NCBI GenBank assembly: GCA_964470965.1
Contig: CAYYIS010000025.1
Span: 6,824-70,823 of the forward strand
From: CAYYIS01 sp964470965
Lineage (GTDB): Bacteria > JAAXHH01 > JABIQT01
DNA length: 64,000 bases
Direction of reading: 5' to 3'
Shown: piece after piece, positions 62,120 to 64,000 of the stretch
Layout: each line of letters starts with the position of its first letter
How positions within the stretch are numbered: the first letter of the stretch is position 1
Program-made: the position numbers and the translations under genes
The notes under the pieces: model-generated
Databases searched by the model: none
What the model was told of the DNA's origin: nothing
Seen by the model: only the letters and a program-made list of their open reading frames with translations

Positions 62120-62145
62120 TAAGAGCCCCGATTACTAACCATTCG

Positions 62146-63954
62146 TCAATCTATCTTACGGTAAATTGCCATATCCGGAATATCAGTTGGGACTTGAAAA
62201 TAGTGAAATTCCAATTCCGGCCGGTTGTCCCATAAGATATCAGGTACGGCTAAATCCACCAAGTGATAATTGGTCTTTAATAATTCCACCACATCATCCG
62301 GGGGTGACACGAAGTCGCCGCGATGCAATATGACCCAGTCAGCATCCAGGGATGAATCATATAAAAGGTCCGGAGGTAAAATTTGCAACTTGGTGTAGAA
62401 CATCAAGGGCACCGATCCATAATCAGTAATTGCAGTGTCATCCATGTCACTATTTGCATTCACGTATTCTGCTATTGTTTCAGTAGGCCCCTCGTAACCG
62501 TTAATAATCTGATATAAATAGGCCCCGGGATAGGAGGTCAGATGTCGATTTTTCTCAATCGCTTGATCTATTACAACCATTCGATGAAACAACTTTTCGT
62601 TATCAGGCAAATACCGAGGCAAACCGGAACGTACAGCCCAATCACTTTCTGTAATGAAGACGCCAACGTCCCAAGCGTTGACAGGAAGCATAGCCAGAGC
62701 TCTGCTGGGTAACACGTTAAAGATATTGCATCCCCAAATTACAATCAAGGCGGTAATAGCTAGCGTCCGATTGATTTTCCTGAAACAGCTGATTGCGAGT
62801 GTGAGGCCTAAAATCACCAGGGGTGCAATGCCAACGAGATATCTGATTTCGTTGGACGGACTCAATAATGACATGGTCAATATGACACCCGATGGCACCA
62901 GCCAGATAATATGCAGTTCCCTGTGGGTAGGAGTTTTTAAGAGAAACAGAATACCTTTACAAATTGCAGCGAATACTAAACATGCAGTAATAATTGGAAA
63001 ACCGGGAAGATTATGTATTACGCCTACCATCGAGACACCACCGGCAAGGCAAGTTGCAAACCAGAAATTGCAACGCCTGTCCTTTAAAAGAAAAGCAAAG
63101 GCAGAGACTAGGAGCGGCGGTGCAAAGTTATTGAACAACTTCGCAGTAAGCGTCCCTGTAAATACGAACACTTTACGGATGCTGAACCAGTTGTAGCCGT
63201 GGGTCCAGAACTCCGTATATAATATCCAAGGTACGGTAAACAGGAGGAATATGGTGGCGGCCGACCCTATTGTTTGAATTGATATGCGATCACGGTAGAG
63301 TACAAGCCAGTGCATGCCGAGGCCAATGAGAGTGCCGGCACAGACCACATAATGGCTATGAAACAACAGAATGGAAGCGAGCACAAGGTGCACCGTGGCC
63401 CACTTGCGTTTTTCCCCGAGACAGAGATAGGCCCATAGTACCCAGAGCGTACAGAATATCACCAGGCCGTAGTATCGGCATTGACGGAAATAGAGCAGAA
63501 AGGGAATCCAACCCGTTAACAACAGTGGTGCCACGATCCACACACAACGATCCTGCGTGAGGCGCCTGACTAAAAACGGGAAGAAGATCAACGAGGCAAT
63601 ACCCAGAAGGGCGAAGGGAAGACGTGCGGTGAATGTATCGATTCCCAATAAACCGAACGAGGCAGCACTCAAATAATACTGTAGCCAGGGCAACACCACC
63701 TCAACATAGTCTTCATTATGCAGCGGTGGATAATAGCTCATCAAATTACGTCCGTCGTACATGCGGGGATAGCCGTACTTCAGAATGTTTTTGCCTAACA
63801 CCGCTGTTTCGGCTTCATCCGTCCACAGATATATATCACCCAGTCGCGGGATAACGATGATTACACTGACAACACCGATCAGTAATGATCGCCAGACATC
63901 GTTTTGCCAGGTCATCAAGGCGAGATTCTTTATTGAATTCGGGTGTTGGGTCAT
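62146..63954 (-). CDS. GT-C (PMT/ArnT-like) membrane glycosyltransferase
   Basis: A 602-aa protein with about ten to eleven transmembrane segments, including LLIGVVSVIIVIPRL, LPFALLGIASLIFFPFLV, VWIVAPLLLTGWIPFLLYF, WATVHLVLASILLFHSHYV, AATIFLLFTVPWILYTEF and EIRYLVGIAPLVILGLTLAI. The first extracytoplasmic loop contains LWTDEAETAVLG, matching the D-E motif of PMT/ArnT-type enzymes. A periplasmic C-terminal domain follows (about residues 430-600). It should transfer a sugar from polyprenyl-phosphate to protein or lipid. It heads a minus-strand cluster with GT2 and epimerase genes. Confidence 0.85.
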   Translation of the reverse strand: MTQHPNSIKNLALMTWQNDVWRSLLIGVVSVIIVIPRLGDIYLWTDEAETAVLGKNILKYGYPRMYDGRNLMSYYPPLHNEDYVEVVLPWLQYYLSAASFGLLGIDTFTARLPFALLGIASLIFFPFLVRRLTQDRCVWIVAPLLLTGWIPFLLYFRQCRYYGLVIFCTLWVLWAYLCLGEKRKWATVHLVLASILLFHSHYVVCAGTLIGLGMHWLVLYRDRISIQTIGSAATIFLLFTVPWILYTEFWTHGYNWFSIRKVFVFTGTLTAKLFNNFAPPLLVSAFAFLLKDRRCNFWFATCLAGGVSMVGVIHNLPGFPIITACLVFAAICKGILFLLKTPTHRELHIIWLVPSGVILTMSLLSPSNEIRYLVGIAPLVILGLTLAISCFRKINRTLAITALIVIWGCNIFNVLPSRALAMLPVNAWDVGVFITESDWAVRSGLPRYLPDNEKLFHRMVVIDQAIEKNRHLTSYPGAYLYQIINGYEGPTETIAEYVNANSDMDDTAITDYGSVPLMFYTKLQILPPDLLYDSSLDADWVILHRGDFVSPPDDVVELLKTNYHLVDLAVPDILWDNRPELEFHYFQVPTDIPDMAIYRKID

Positions 63955-64000
63955 ATGTGTTTGGACTGATTGTTAACGGAGAAGGGGCAGTATGAGGATT

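Overview
The window is a scaffolded draft sequence with two 100-N gaps (5607-5706 and 7751-7850), so it is probably a metagenome-assembled genome. GC content looks balanced, ribosome binding sites are bacterial, and intergenic regions are generous. The gene families present are the phytanoyl-CoA dioxygenase (PhyH) superfamily, Gfo/Idh/MocA oxidoreductases, aldo/keto reductases, mannonate-dehydratase-type TIM barrels, sulfatases, creatininase-type amidohydrolases, enolase-superfamily dehydratases, RraA-like proteins, M14 and M1 peptidases and orphan peptide-binding proteins. That mix resembles uncultured heterotrophs of the Poribacteria/Latescibacterota kind. This placement is an inference from gene content only; the window has no rRNA and no marker gene that fixes it.

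Layout. 0-6 kb: a Gfo/Idh oxidoreductase, a broken PhyH gene, a sialidase-like propeller, an aldo/keto reductase that has lost all four catalytic residues, and a DapA-family aldolase. 6-9.3 kb: a small exported protein, an XRE regulator with a membrane protein preceded by two degenerate copies of a membrane micropeptide gene, an assembly join, and a cysteine-synthase-like PLP enzyme. 9.8-18.2 kb: an exported M1 peptidase with a membrane partner, an ornithine-cyclodeaminase-like protein, a lipoprotein, a peptide-binding protein, remnants of a surface protein and a DUF6868-like membrane protein. 18.3-22.2 kb: a tandem array of five membrane-anchored NTF2/SnoaL-like paralogues, three of them followed by clear terminator-like hairpins. 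22.4-31 kb: a rhodanese lipoprotein, M14 peptidase and aldo/keto reductase; an exported FAH-family protein; a ThDP enzyme followed by a Gfo/Idh fragment and a PhyH oxygenase; and an unfamiliar SIS-like protein.

31-44 kb: a cNMP-binding/AI-2E transporter/lactonase/aldo-keto reductase run, a PhyH gene with two SDR epimerases, a second peptide-binding lipoprotein, two divergent mannonate-dehydratase paralogues, a DUF4097 protein and an aminotransferase with a twin-arginine signal. 44.3-50 kb: a tightly packed minus-strand operon with a good promoter at 49961-49989, encoding PhyH, enolase-superfamily dehydratase, PhyH, an HxG-type PhyH, creatininase-family hydrolase and a heme A synthase homologue. 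Leaving from the same intergenic region is a plus-strand set: RraA-like, IlvE, sarcosine-oxidase-like and FGGY kinase. 55-64 kb: a Spy/CpxP-like lipoprotein, a strong bidirectional terminator, and a minus-strand cluster of sulfatase, TIM-barrel protein, sulfatase, sugar epimerase, GT2 and GT-C glycosyltransferases.

Taken together the region looks like an accessory catabolic zone for sugar acids, sulfated or oxidised organics and amino compounds. The items most worth a second look are the three-oxygenase operon with its HxG protein, the five-copy NTF2 array, the decaying micropeptide genes beside an XRE/membrane pair, and the catalytically empty aldo/keto reductase.
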